From assembly GCF_002288635.1 (NCBI RefSeq), contig NZ_NRSW01000001.1:381190-445189 (forward strand): a stretch of DNA of 64,000 nt, read 5' to 3'. Both the position numbers and the translations under genes were made by a program. Below, piece after piece: positions 1 to 7,446 of this stretch; within the stretch, counting starts at the first letter, position 1; each line of letters opens with the position of its first letter. Under the pieces are notes generated by a model. The model saw nothing but the letters and a program-made list of their open reading frames with translations. It did not search any database and was not told the DNA's origin. This stretch comes from Mucilaginibacter sp. MD40. Its GTDB lineage: Bacteria > Bacteroidota > Bacteroidia > Sphingobacteriales > Sphingobacteriaceae.

Positions 1-2
1 TA

Positions 3-746
3 ACATACACTTATGTGCGACATTTGGCAATATCGCGCGCTGAAATTGCTAATGTTTACACCGTATTGCCTGATACTTCGTTGGTAGTTGGATTTCAGTT
101 CAGTGGGCGCATTAGTCATCTTATTGAAAATACGGAACGATCACTCGATGTAAGCGGCGTTACCGGGCTACTGGATCAGTACCGCGTTTTCAAAAATTCA
201 GTGGGTACAGGTAGCATTTTGATCTTCTTTACAGAAACAGGGGCCGCTGCTTTTCTTGCAACACCGCTGCATGAGCTATTTGGACAAAGCCTCTCTTTAG
301 AACATTTTTTCAACCGCGATGATATAGACGAGACCCGTGAAAAGCTTGAAGCTGCCCGAACCGACAACGAACGACTCAAAGTCGTCGAAACTATCCTGCT
401 TCGGCAATTAAAAGAGTTGAAAGCTGACCAAATGGTCGCAGGAGCACTTTATCATATTTATCAATCAAAAGGCACCATCCGTATAGCGAAACTTGCTGAA
501 ATGTTGAATATTAGTCAAAGTCCTTTAGAAAAGCGCTTTCGTGCACTGGTAGGTGCTTCATCTAAAAAGTTTGCCGGGATAGTAAGGGCACGACATGTGT
601 TAAATGCGCTGAACAAAAATGACCAGGACACAGCGGACTATCTCTCGGCTTTTTATGATCAGGCACATTTTATCAAAGACTTCAAAAAATTCAGTTCGAT
701 GACGCCGGAACATTACCTGAAAATGCTTCGTCAAAGGCAGAAATAA
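3..746 (+). CDS. AraC-family transcriptional regulator, 5' end cut by window
   Basis: The reading frame is open from base 3, and the only in-window start would be a GTG at 15, so about ten N-terminal residues probably lie upstream. The N-terminal half resembles the cupin-like DUF6597 domain of AraC regulators (VLPDTSLVVGFQF, then the GAAAF and PLHELFG stretches). The C-terminal ~90 residues carry the two-helix AraC DNA-binding domain: KLAEMLNISQSPLEKRFRALVG is the first HTH and the ADYLSAFYDQAHFIKDFKKF stretch, ending PEHYL, is the second. It is a cytoplasmic DNA-binding protein of unknown ligand. The DUF1398 gene follows after 64 bp on the same strand and may be co-transcribed or its target. 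Confidence 0.85.
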   Translation, partial: TYTYVRHLAISRAEIANVYTVLPDTSLVVGFQFSGRISHLIENTERSLDVSGVTGLLDQYRVFKNSVGTGSILIFFTETGAAAFLATPLHELFGQSLSLEHFFNRDDIDETREKLEAARTDNERLKVVETILLRQLKELKADQMVAGALYHIYQSKGTIRIAKLAEMLNISQSPLEKRFRALVGASSKKFAGIVRARHVLNALNKNDQDTADYLSAFYDQAHFIKDFKKFSSMTPEHYLKMLRQRQK

Positions 747-810
747 ACGATTTTTTACAATACCCGTCGCGTTACTCCAGCTAATTTTAGTAATTAAAAA
801 GGAGAACATC

Positions 811-1209
811 ATGTTTACGTTACAACAAATGAAGGCAGCTCATGCCAAAGTAAAAAGCGGAGCGGATTTTCCGCGTTATATTCAGGAAATCAAAGCGCTG
901 GGATTAAAAAAATACACCTATAGCGTCAGTGATGGTGCAATCACCTATTACGGTAAAAACGGATACCATGTGCCTGCGCCAGCCATTTATGAACTCAAAT
1001 CCATCAACTCAGATGCTTCTCCGGAGCAGCTACGGCATGTTATTGCGATTCATCAGCAAGGCCAAACTGATTTTCCTACCTTTTGCCAACAAGCTGCTAT
1101 GGCAGGTGTTAAACAGTGGGTGATCGATACCGACCGTATGCTTTGTATATATGAAGACAGCAATGGTAGAGAACTGGTATCGGAACCTATACCCGACGCT
1201 GGTTACTAA
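811..1209 (+). CDS. DUF1398 family protein (YbcV-like)
   Basis: A 132-residue soluble protein without signal peptide. It matches the DUF1398 family by its layout: an N-terminal FTLQQMKAAHAKVKSG helix, the DFPRYIQEIKALGL segment, a KYTYSVSDGAITYYG strand pair and a C-terminal GVKQWVIDT segment. Members are small proteins of unknown biochemical role, sometimes labelled phage envelope protein from an old annotation. The start is well supported by an AAGGAG ribosome-binding site 8 bp before the ATG. It follows an AraC regulator by 64 bp. The family call is from recognition of the sequence; the function is unknown. Confidence 0.75.
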   Translation: MFTLQQMKAAHAKVKSGADFPRYIQEIKALGLKKYTYSVSDGAITYYGKNGYHVPAPAIYELKSINSDASPEQLRHVIAIHQQGQTDFPTFCQQAAMAGVKQWVIDTDRMLCIYEDSNGRELVSEPIPDAGY

Positions 1210-1645
1210 TCAACTGTACAAGTTCGCTCACATACAGCCGCGACAAAGCGTGCACCGCACAAAATTTTACATGTTTGTTGCGGCTGTTTTCTATAAAAGC
1301 TTAGACTAGCTAAAATTGCCTAATCTTAAAAAATAAGTTTCCTCTGCGTTCTTGTAGAACAAGCCTGGGTGCTATCTATATAGTTGGGCAACTTAGGTTA
1401 CAGACTATTATTTCTAAAACCTTATCCGTCCTTTTAATATTGGTTACCTGTTTTCATCATATAGAATTGATTAAACTTCAACCTTACGCAACAATCTGCG
1501 AGATCGATCACACTACTTAAATCATCAGTTTTATCCAAGTCGCTGTTAAGAACAACTGCATGGTAATCAATTTCAAATCTTGGCCCATTGAGGTACTTGT
1601 AAAAGAATTGCTTTTCGCATATTATGGTCGGTGATTAGATTCAGA
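1210..1645. other. Intergenic gap between convergent genes
   Basis: A 436-bp AT-rich stretch between the DUF1398 gene and the convergent 73-aa gene. Apart from the hairpin at 1234-1287, no coding potential, tRNA or repeat was recognised. Confidence 0.6.
1234..1291 (+). terminator. Possible terminator hairpin after DUF1398 gene
   Basis: A 12-bp inverted repeat, ACAGCCGCGACA at 1234-1245 and TGTTGCGGCTGT at 1276-1287, pairs with one mismatch. It is followed directly by TTTCT. The 30-base loop is long for an intrinsic terminator, so this is a moderate call. Confidence 0.4.
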
Positions 1646-1867
1646 TCACAATCGCTTCAACTTATCCGCAACTGCTTTCAATAAACCTGGATCGGCATCA
1701 CCGCTCCCCAGCACCCGGTAGGTTCCCTCTTCGTCGGGCTCAAAAATATAATTATGGTCATCAATAGAAACCGCGATACGGTAGGTATACCCATAGCGTT
1801 GAAAAGCCGCCGGAAACTCCAGCGGCTTGTTCTGATAAGTCACCTCTAAAACAAACGGTTCGTTCAT
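1646..1867 (-). CDS. Conserved small protein of unknown function (73 aa)
   Basis: A 73-residue acidic protein starting MNEPFVLEVTYQNKPLEF, with no signal peptide or membrane segment. Its ATG overlaps the stop codon of the upstream S1/P1 nuclease gene by 4 bp (ATGA), so the two are translationally coupled at the end of a minus-strand operon. No family is recognised. That it is a real gene is supported by a decayed but collinear copy at 50532-50750, which keeps the FQRYGYT, RI.VSI and VDKLK stretches and also follows a decayed nuclease tail. The pair therefore seems to travel as a unit. Confidence 0.75.
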   Translation of the reverse strand: MNEPFVLEVTYQNKPLEFPAAFQRYGYTYRIAVSIDDHNYIFEPDEEGTYRVLGSGDADPGLLKAVADKLKRL

Positions 1868-2985
1868 TGTACTTTGATCTGATTGGGATTTGTGACGATG
1901 ATCTCGGGTTTACCTTTGTAATCGATCACCTCACCGGTCACGGTGATCGTTTTCCCTTCGAGTTGGTTACCCAACGACCTGGCTTCACCCTTGAAAGCCA
2001 GTGTGAGCAATTGATGCGGATAAGCTGCACCCAGGTTCACCAACACCATACTGCCGATGTCTTTGGCACTGTAAGCTTTGGCGGTTGTATAAATGGTCTT
2101 GCCAGTAAAATTGGCGACATCCTTAATATCCACCGGTCCCTGCGCAATGCCCTTGGTCGCGTTGTTTTCCGGCGGATCCGTTAAATTACCTGTTTTCGCC
2201 GGAGCGGGCGGCTGGGCGTTGGCAAATAGCTTGTTCAGTTCCCCTGCCAGGCGGATCCCCGCCTGGTCGATCCGTTTGCGGATCACCGGGATATATTTCT
2301 GGTAATAGGCTTCATTAATGGTCTGACCTGGTTGGATGCCGGCATATAACGCACTACTGATTTGGTAGCTTTCCCAGATCCATTCCATCGGGCTGTCGCT
2401 TTGCCATTTTTTGATCTCTGCCGGTGTAGCCTGATCATAAGTCCGGGCAATATCTTCCTGCGATAAGCCCTCGTGATCGATCAGTTTACTGTCCCACAGG
2501 CTGTGCAGGTTGGTCCCTTTATCATCAAACCTTAACTGGATCGTATTACCGCCTTTATCTTCTTTCCTGCTGACATGCATAGGCTGATGTGCATCGCCTA
2601 CCAGATGGATCAGGTATTTCAGCGCTTCGTTCTTCTGATCGGCGCTCAGGCTCTGATCCTTCAACTGTGCCTCTGTCTTGATAATAGCGCTATACACATT
2701 GCCGTCACTTTCCGATACGAACTTCACAAATTGCTCGTGGTTCAAACCCAGCGGCAGATTCAGGAAGTGCCATGGAGCTGTTTGCCGGTTGCGGTTTTCA
2801 TCTGCCCAGGTGCTGACATCCGCCATACTTTGACCTTGCAGGTAAGCCGATACGACATAAGCCGTATTGCTGGTCAGGTGTTTTTGTGCTATGGTCGCTA
2901 CCGCACGGTGGCCTTTGAACCCCCAGGAAATCAGGATAAAAGCGCTGCAAAGGGCCAGCGTGCCCCATAAAGTTTTTTTCATCAT
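1864..2985 (-). CDS. S1/P1-type zinc nuclease with C-terminal OB-like extension
   Basis: A secreted or periplasmic S1/P1 nuclease, a family of three-zinc enzymes cleaving single-stranded DNA/RNA. After a signal peptide (residues 1-20) the mature protein starts at Trp21, the conserved N-terminal zinc ligand, in WGFKGHRA with His26. Further ligands are seen in WADE (Asp62), PWHFLN (His73), HLVGDAHQPMH (His127, Asp131, His137) and NLHSLWDSKLI (His161, Asp165). The nuclease domain ends near residue 260. After a Pro/Ala/Asn-rich linker comes a ~90-residue domain (VANFTGKTIYTTAKAY through ITVTGEVIDYKGKPEI) that looks like a bacterial OB-fold. The gene overlaps both neighbours by 4 bp inside the alkB-containing operon. 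Confidence 0.9.
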   Translation of the reverse strand: MMKKTLWGTLALCSAFILISWGFKGHRAVATIAQKHLTSNTAYVVSAYLQGQSMADVSTWADENRNRQTAPWHFLNLPLGLNHEQFVKFVSESDGNVYSAIIKTEAQLKDQSLSADQKNEALKYLIHLVGDAHQPMHVSRKEDKGGNTIQLRFDDKGTNLHSLWDSKLIDHEGLSQEDIARTYDQATPAEIKKWQSDSPMEWIWESYQISSALYAGIQPGQTINEAYYQKYIPVIRKRIDQAGIRLAGELNKLFANAQPPAPAKTGNLTDPPENNATKGIAQGPVDIKDVANFTGKTIYTTAKAYSAKDIGSMVLVNLGAAYPHQLLTLAFKGEARSLGNQLEGKTITVTGEVIDYKGKPEIIVTNPNQIKVQ

Positions 2986-3224
2986 ATCAATTTAATCTGT
3001 GCCAGATAGGGCGTTAACAAATCACGGGAACTAAACGCGCGAAACCGCAGGATCTTATTCGCGACCGGATCATAGTATACTTCCACATAAAAGCAGCTCA
3101 CACTATATAACTGTACCTTTAAATCATTCTCCTCCCGGTCCGCCAGGAAGGTGCCTGACCAGACCGCATCCGCCTTTTCATCCTCCGGTAAAACGTTAAA
3201 ATCATACAAGGTAAGCATGCTCAA
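2982..3224 (-). CDS. Hypothetical protein (80 aa)
   Basis: An 80-residue protein with no signal peptide or transmembrane segment, not recognised. Seen in it: MSMLTLYDFNVLPEDEKAD at the N-terminus, the WSGTFLADREE motif, and a predicted beta-rich core around VQLYSVSCFYVEVYYDP. It lies 9 bp after the AlkB-like gene and its stop overlaps the nuclease start by 4 bp (ATGA), so it belongs to the same damage-associated minus operon. Confidence 0.7.
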   Translation of the reverse strand: MSMLTLYDFNVLPEDEKADAVWSGTFLADREENDLKVQLYSVSCFYVEVYYDPVANKILRFRAFSSRDLLTPYLAQIKLI

Positions 3225-3233
3225 AGATAATGA

Positions 3234-3821
3234 TCAGATCACTAAACGGAAGGTCAGGTTGATCCTGGGTTTCATGGGACGCGTTGATTTGGCAATGCGG
3301 TGCTCCCAATCTTCCTGTAATCCTTTCTTCATCAATAAAAATGAGCCATGTTCCAGCCTGACCGAATAATGCTCGGCATGTTCTTTTTTCCGGCGGATAT
3401 CGAAACTGCGCACCTGTCCGAAGCTGACCGAGGCAATGACCGGCTGACTCCCCATGATACTTTCCTTATCGCTGTGCCAGGCTACTGAATCGTTACCGTC
3501 ACGGTAATAATTGAGCAGTACGCTGTTAAACCGGATGCCAGCCAAAGGCTCTACCAATTCCCGGATCAGTTGCAGTTCCGGCGTCCAGGGCAAGGTGCCT
3601 GTGATACGCTCTGTATCACCGTACCAGCAGATCAGGCGTGGTGTCAGGTATTCCTTCTCCCATAGTTTTTGCTTCGTCTGCTTCCAGGGGGTGGCAGCGA
3701 TGAAGTGCGCCAGCATCCGGTCACTTTCCGCTGCGCTGATTAAACCGGGGCGATAGTCCAGCAAGTGGCCGGGTAAGTCCTTACTTTGTCCCGCTTCCGC
3801 GAACAATGCCAGTTGTTCCAT
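3234..3821 (-). CDS. AlkB-like 2-oxoglutarate/Fe(II) dioxygenase
   Basis: Predicted direct-reversal DNA repair enzyme that oxidatively removes alkyl lesions such as 1-methyladenine and 3-methylcytosine. The iron ligands are His116 and Asp118 in WHSDKE and His174 in WEHRIAK. The 2-oxoglutarate-binding arginines lie in KPRINLTFR near the C-terminus. LNYYRDGNDSVAWHSD is the typical substrate-lid/iron segment. At 195 residues it matches the short ALKBH2/3-like bacterial class. The start overlaps the end of the 122-aa gene by 41 bp. It lies in a minus operon divergent from umuDC, with a shared candidate operator, so damage induction is inferred. Confidence 0.9.
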   Translation of the reverse strand: MEQLALFAEAGQSKDLPGHLLDYRPGLISAAESDRMLAHFIAATPWKQTKQKLWEKEYLTPRLICWYGDTERITGTLPWTPELQLIRELVEPLAGIRFNSVLLNYYRDGNDSVAWHSDKESIMGSQPVIASVSFGQVRSFDIRRKKEHAEHYSVRLEHGSFLLMKKGLQEDWEHRIAKSTRPMKPRINLTFRLVI

Positions 3822-4149
3822 AAGTTTCCTCCATCATTACTTTGCCGAATAACCGCTTGCCTTCTATGGGAAACAGTAAAGAGCTGCGTGGTATCTCCTT
3901 GACGTACCATTCCGTATCCAGTAAACTGGCGAAAAAGAAATCCACTGCTTTCTTCAAAGCATCCACATCCCGGCATTCATCGGTCACTTCAAACACATAA
4001 GTCTTCACCGGAACAAAGCCACCCTGGACCCGGTAAAGGTGTCCCAGTAAAAAGGGTTTCTCCACGTTGATTGTACCGCTATATACCCGGATCTGTACCT
4101 CGCCACTGATTACTGTTTCCTCGCCTCGTTGAATGACCTCGTATCCCAT
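3781..4149 (-). CDS. Hypothetical protein, first gene of the alkB operon (122 aa)
   Basis: A 122-residue cytoplasmic protein of unknown family. The first ~50 residues (YEVIQRGEETVISGEVQIRVYSG) look beta-rich; a helical DVDALKKAVDFFFASLLDTEWYVKEIP region follows. The start codon lies only 5 bp from a TAAATTTG promoter box on the same strand, so the transcript may be leaderless. It is the promoter-proximal gene of the minus operon, divergent from umuD, and overlaps the AlkB-like gene by 41 bp. Its position between two lesion-handling operons suggests a damage-response role, but no biochemical function can be assigned from sequence. Confidence 0.65.
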   Translation of the reverse strand: MGYEVIQRGEETVISGEVQIRVYSGTINVEKPFLLGHLYRVQGGFVPVKTYVFEVTDECRDVDALKKAVDFFFASLLDTEWYVKEIPRSSLLFPIEGKRLFGKVMMEETYGTTGIVRGSGTK

Positions 4150-4154
4150 ACTGA

Positions 4155-4187
4155 CAAATTTATGCTAAAAAAATTAGCAAATTCAAA
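4155..4187 (-). promoter_or_regulatory. Promoter of the alkB operon (Bacteroidota type)
   Basis: Read on the minus strand, TTTG (4187-4184) is followed after 21 bp by TAAATTTG (4162-4155), a match to the Bacteroidota consensus TTTG/TTG - about 19-21 bp - TAnnTTTG. The 17-bp palindrome at 4163-4179 fills the spacer. The ATG at 4149 lies 5 bp downstream, implying little or no 5' leader. Confidence 0.55.
4163..4179. promoter_or_regulatory. Candidate SOS-type operator 1 (TGCTAA-N5-TTAGCA)
   Basis: A perfect inverted repeat with 6-bp arms, TGCTAAAAAAATTAGCA, placed between the TAnnTTTG boxes of the divergent alkB and umuDC operons. The same 17-mer, with two substitutions, lies just before the SRAP gene at 6664-6680. 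A repressor here would occlude both divergent promoters. The binding protein is unknown; a LexA-family repressor is the obvious guess. Confidence 0.5.
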
Positions 4188-4197
4188 TCTGATCTGA

Positions 4198-4205
4198 TAA
4201 TTTTG
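4198..4205 (+). promoter_or_regulatory. -7 box of the umuDC operon
   Basis: TAATTTTG matches the Bacteroidota TAnnTTTG element. The ATG of the UmuD-like gene follows 19 bp after its end, with a purine-rich AAAAAGAAGGG leader. A -33 element at the expected spacing would fall in the right arm of the 4163-4179 palindrome. Confidence 0.5.
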
Positions 4206-4224
4206 TTGTCCTGAAAAAGAAGGG

Positions 4225-4659
4225 ATGCTGCGATTAAGGAAACATAGAGCCAAAAGGGACGTGCTGGGATTCCGGCTACCCATGCTGACCCATGAGGAAC
4301 CGGAACTGGATATTTCCGAGATCATCGTGATGGATCCGGATAATACGTTTTACATGAAAATGGGCAGTTCTGCGATGACCGATTACCATATTCTACCCAA
4401 TCACATCCTGGTCATCGACCGTACCCTGCAGCCGGTAACCGGTAGTATCGTTGTTTTCTATCACGAAGGGGATTTTTATACCAGGGAATACTGTCCCCAG
4501 GCCAAACGGCTCGTGCTGAAAGCGAATACACCGGCGGAGACGATCACCATTGAAAACAGTGAAAGCTGGACCTGCTGGGGCGTCGTTATGCTCACGTTGA
4601 ATCCCGTTCTGCAACCGCAACATCAAACAGGGAGGTACAGCCGTGTTTGCGCATGTTGA
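4225..4659 (+). CDS. UmuD-like S24-fold protein lacking the Ser-Lys catalytic dyad
   Basis: A 144-residue homolog of UmuD/LexA C-terminal (peptidase S24) domains, upstream of and overlapping umuC by 17 bp. The UmuD-like register is clear: GFRLPML, LDISEIIVMDPDNTFYMKM, GSSAM, ILPNHILVIDRTLQP, GSIVVFY, GDFYTREY. In active relatives the nucleophilic serine directly precedes the conserved Met (GDSM) and the lysine lies in FTVK. Here these positions are Ala50 (SSAM) and Arg87 (FYTR). No Ala-Gly or Cys-Gly self-cleavage site is visible before GFRLP. It is therefore predicted not to self-process and perhaps to act as a constitutive UmuD'-like subunit. There is no N-terminal HTH, so it is not a repressor. 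Confidence 0.85.
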   Translation: MLRLRKHRAKRDVLGFRLPMLTHEEPELDISEIIVMDPDNTFYMKMGSSAMTDYHILPNHILVIDRTLQPVTGSIVVFYHEGDFYTREYCPQAKRLVLKANTPAETITIENSESWTCWGVVMLTLNPVLQPQHQTGRYSRVCAC

Positions 4660-5896
4660 TATCAATAACTGTTATGTCAGCTGCGAGCGGTTGTTTAATC
4701 CGTCACTGGAAGGTCGCGTGGTCGTGGTCTTGTCCAATAACGATGGCTGCGTGATCGCCCGGAGTAATGAAGCCAAGGCCATCGGCATCAAAATGGCGGA
4801 TGCAGAGTTTATGGTCCGACAGAATCTGAAAAAAAATAATGCCGTCATCTTCAGCAGCAATTATCCCTTATATGCCGACATGAGCGCCCGGCTCATGAAT
4901 AACCTGGCACGTTATACGTATACACTCATGGTTTACAGTATTGATGAGGCCTTTATGGCGCTGGGGGATATCCGGGGGATAGACCTGGAGCAACATACGG
5001 GGACGATCAGCAGGAACGTGATGCAGCACACAGGACTACCGATCACGGTCGGCGTCGGTCCAACGATGGCCTTAGCCAAACTGGCTAATAAAGCCGCCAA
5101 AAAGCAAAAGCGTCCATATTTGGTGCTGGACACCACAGAAAAGATCAGTGAAACACTCCTGGATTTCCCTATTGAGGATGTTTGGGGTGTGGGTTTGCAG
5201 TATTATCACAAGCTGACGGAATGCGGTGTGAAGACCGCCCAGGACTTCCGTGCCTTGCAGCCCGACTTTGTACGGCAGGAAATGACGGTACAGGGTTGGC
5301 GCCTGCACCAGGAATTATGGGGTAAGCCTTGTAATGTGATAAAAGATGTCGCGGAACGCTCCAAAGGTATCGAAAGCAGCCAAAGCTTTAGCAGCTATCA
5401 GACAGCACTGGAACCTATCGAAGAAGCTGCGGCCATGCATGCCGCCACTGTTGCGTTAAAATTGCGCCAGCAGAAAAGCATGGCGATGACGTTAACGATC
5501 TACCTGCGCACCAACAAACATAATGTCAAGCATGACCAGCATTATCCGAGTATTACTGTCAAAATTCCCTTTGCGGCCAACAGTACACACCAACTGACCC
5601 GCATAGCGGTGCAGGCCATACGTGCCATTTTCCAGCCTGGTTATAATTACATGAAAACCGGTATCAGGGCAACCGGTATTATACCGGAGGGAGAAATTCA
5701 GTATAATTTGTTTGCCGGGTACGAGCATAGCCGGGAACAACAGCTTGCCGGGCTGATGGATCAGTTGAATGACCGTTATGGCCGTGGTACGTTGCGCCTG
5801 GCCGCAGACAGCTTTGAGCGAAAATGGGCGATGAAGCAGGAATTCCTGAGCAAGCAATATACCACCGATTGGAAAGATTTAGTGATCACCCGGTAG
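4643..5896 (+). CDS. umuC: Y-family DNA polymerase, UmuC-like
   Basis: Error-prone translesion polymerase subunit, 417 residues, the usual UmuC length. The palm metal residues are visible: Asp6 in HVDINNCYVSCER and Asp101-Glu102 in YSIDEAFM. LSNNDGCVIARSNEAKAIGI is the finger motif of the family. A helix-hairpin-helix thumb (DVWGVGLQYYHKL) and the little finger domain follow. The C-terminal RYGRGTLRLAADSFERKWAMK tail is typical of UmuC rather than DinB. It starts at a GTG (4643), supported by a GGGAGG Shine-Dalgarno at 4630-4635, and overlaps the UmuD-like gene by 17 bp. Damage induction is inferred from the operator at 4163-4179. Confidence 0.93.
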   Translation: MFAHVDINNCYVSCERLFNPSLEGRVVVVLSNNDGCVIARSNEAKAIGIKMADAEFMVRQNLKKNNAVIFSSNYPLYADMSARLMNNLARYTYTLMVYSIDEAFMALGDIRGIDLEQHTGTISRNVMQHTGLPITVGVGPTMALAKLANKAAKKQKRPYLVLDTTEKISETLLDFPIEDVWGVGLQYYHKLTECGVKTAQDFRALQPDFVRQEMTVQGWRLHQELWGKPCNVIKDVAERSKGIESSQSFSSYQTALEPIEEAAAMHAATVALKLRQQKSMAMTLTIYLRTNKHNVKHDQHYPSITVKIPFAANSTHQLTRIAVQAIRAIFQPGYNYMKTGIRATGIIPEGEIQYNLFAGYEHSREQQLAGLMDQLNDRYGRGTLRLAADSFERKWAMKQEFLSKQYTTDWKDLVITR

Positions 5897-5932
5897 CACC
5901 AAACAAAATTCACCTCCGAACATTAAACAAAC

Positions 5933-6646
5933 ATGGCAAAGATTTTCATTACCGGTTCCGCCGATGGATTAGGTTTGTTGGCCGCAAAAAGTTTGATTGA
6001 ACAGGGGCATCAGGTGGTGCTGCATGCAAGGAATAGTCAACGTGCGGACGAGGCCTTGAGGCATATACCCGTCGCAAAAAATATCCTGATCGGTGACCTG
6101 GCTGACGCCGACCAGACTAAAGCCTTAGCTGACCAGGCCAACACCTTGGGGACTTTTGATGCCGTTATCCATAATGCCGGTGTTTACCAGGCCGGTCACC
6201 AGGCCTTGCTCCAGGTCAATGTTGTAGCGCCTTACCTGCTTACCGCGATGATGCATCGTCCGGAAAGACTCATTTATCTGAGCTCGGGTATGCATTTATC
6301 AGGCCATCCTGAATGGACCACGTCACCGTCGTATGCCGACACCAAACTACAGGTGTTGATGCTGGCTAAAGCCATATTTCGCAGGTGGCCGGATGTCTAT
6401 GCCAATGCCGTTGATCCGGGTTGGGTACCGACCAAAATGGGCGGCGCCGGAGCACCGGATGACCTCGACCAAGGTTACCAGACCCAAACATGGCTGGCGA
6501 CAAGCCATGACCCAACTGCGATGGTCAGCGGTCGCTACTTTCATCACCTGCATCAGACCCGTTGCCACAAGTCCGCTGATGACCTGGCTTTACAAGATGA
6601 CTTATTGCTCAACCTCGAACGGTTCACCGGTGCTAAACTTTTGTAA
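5933..6646 (+). CDS. SDR-family NAD(P)-dependent oxidoreductase
   Basis: A classical short-chain dehydrogenase of 237 residues. The dinucleotide-binding Rossmann motif is TGSADGLG (residues 7-14), followed by NAG at 81-83. The active-site serine is in LIYLSSGMH and the catalytic pair is Tyr134 and Lys138 in SYADTK. The substrate is unknown. It begins 36 bp after the umuC stop on the same strand, so it may be read from the umuDC promoter, although its role in damage response is not obvious. Confidence 0.85.
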   Translation: MAKIFITGSADGLGLLAAKSLIEQGHQVVLHARNSQRADEALRHIPVAKNILIGDLADADQTKALADQANTLGTFDAVIHNAGVYQAGHQALLQVNVVAPYLLTAMMHRPERLIYLSSGMHLSGHPEWTTSPSYADTKLQVLMLAKAIFRRWPDVYANAVDPGWVPTKMGGAGAPDDLDQGYQTQTWLATSHDPTAMVSGRYFHHLHQTRCHKSADDLALQDDLLLNLERFTGAKLL

Positions 6647-6663
6647 AACGAGAATTTATTAAT

Positions 6664-6680
6664 TACTAAAATAATTAGCA
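6664..6680. promoter_or_regulatory. Candidate SOS-type operator 2, before the SRAP gene
   Basis: TACTAAAATAATTAGCA matches the umuDC/alkB palindrome at 15 of 17 positions. It ends 20 bp before the SRAP start codon and overlaps a near-consensus -7 box (CATTTTTG, 6679-6686). Recurrence of the motif before a second DNA-damage gene is the main reason for calling it an operator. Confidence 0.5.
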
Positions 6681-6700
6681 TTTTTGTTCGTTTAAAGATT

Positions 6701-7315
6701 ATGTGCGGACACGTAGAAGTAGGCGAACAGAAAGATTTGAAGATCATCAAGCGCGATGGCAGCGCTTACCAGGCAAGAAGCAATACAGCAGGTAATCCCG
6801 GAAGCGTGCTGCCGGTGGTCACAGACGCCATACCTGACAAAGTGCAGCAGTTTCGCTGGGGACTGTTGACGGCTGATGATGATAACATCCACAGCAAAAA
6901 TAAACATGCCAGGGTCGAGTCCCTTTTCACTGTGGGTTTATGGCGGGAAAGAGTGGGGCGTAAACATTGCGTGATCCGCATTCAGGCTTACTTCGAGTAC
7001 AACAAAGCGAATGGGATCACCTACAAGTTCGAGCGCAATGATGGCAAGCCTTTTTACATCGCAGGCTTGTGGGAGCATTGGCTGGACATCAAAACCAATG
7101 TATTGCTGCCCACATTTGTCATGATCACGGTACCGCCTAACCGGGCAGTAGCCGAGGTCCATGACCGCATGCCCGCAATCTTGGAAAGGGGAAATATCAA
7201 GCACTGGATCCATCCGCATTTGAGCGGCCCTGACCGGGTCAGTTTTTTACGTAATCACCCATGTCAGGCGGAAGCCTTAAAGATTACGGTACATCGCGAT
7301 TCCCAATCATCATAA
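6701..7315 (+). CDS. SRAP (HMCES/YedK-type) abasic-site crosslinking protein
   Basis: SOS response-associated peptidase family, 204 residues. Family members form a thiazolidine crosslink between Cys2 and abasic sites in single-stranded DNA to shield them. The start MCG places Cys2 correctly. Other active-site positions are Asn28 (RSNTA), Glu99 (AYFEYN, replacing the usual FYEW) and His154 (VHDRMPAIL). FRWGLL and AGLWEHW are typical framework segments. The N-terminal third is more compact than in YedK. It is a single gene with the palindrome at 6664-6680 in its promoter, shared with umuDC and alkB. Confidence 0.88.
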   Translation: MCGHVEVGEQKDLKIIKRDGSAYQARSNTAGNPGSVLPVVTDAIPDKVQQFRWGLLTADDDNIHSKNKHARVESLFTVGLWRERVGRKHCVIRIQAYFEYNKANGITYKFERNDGKPFYIAGLWEHWLDIKTNVLLPTFVMITVPPNRAVAEVHDRMPAILERGNIKHWIHPHLSGPDRVSFLRNHPCQAEALKITVHRDSQSS

Positions 7316-7446
7316 TACATTCGTTAAACTACGCAAATACCCAATTAGAGTGTTTATTAACCTATGCAGATTTTCGTTTAGGGGTATATGCGTACCTCAT
7401 AATCGTTCAAAATTAAAGGTCGTTCGGTGGTTCGCTTCAATTACAG

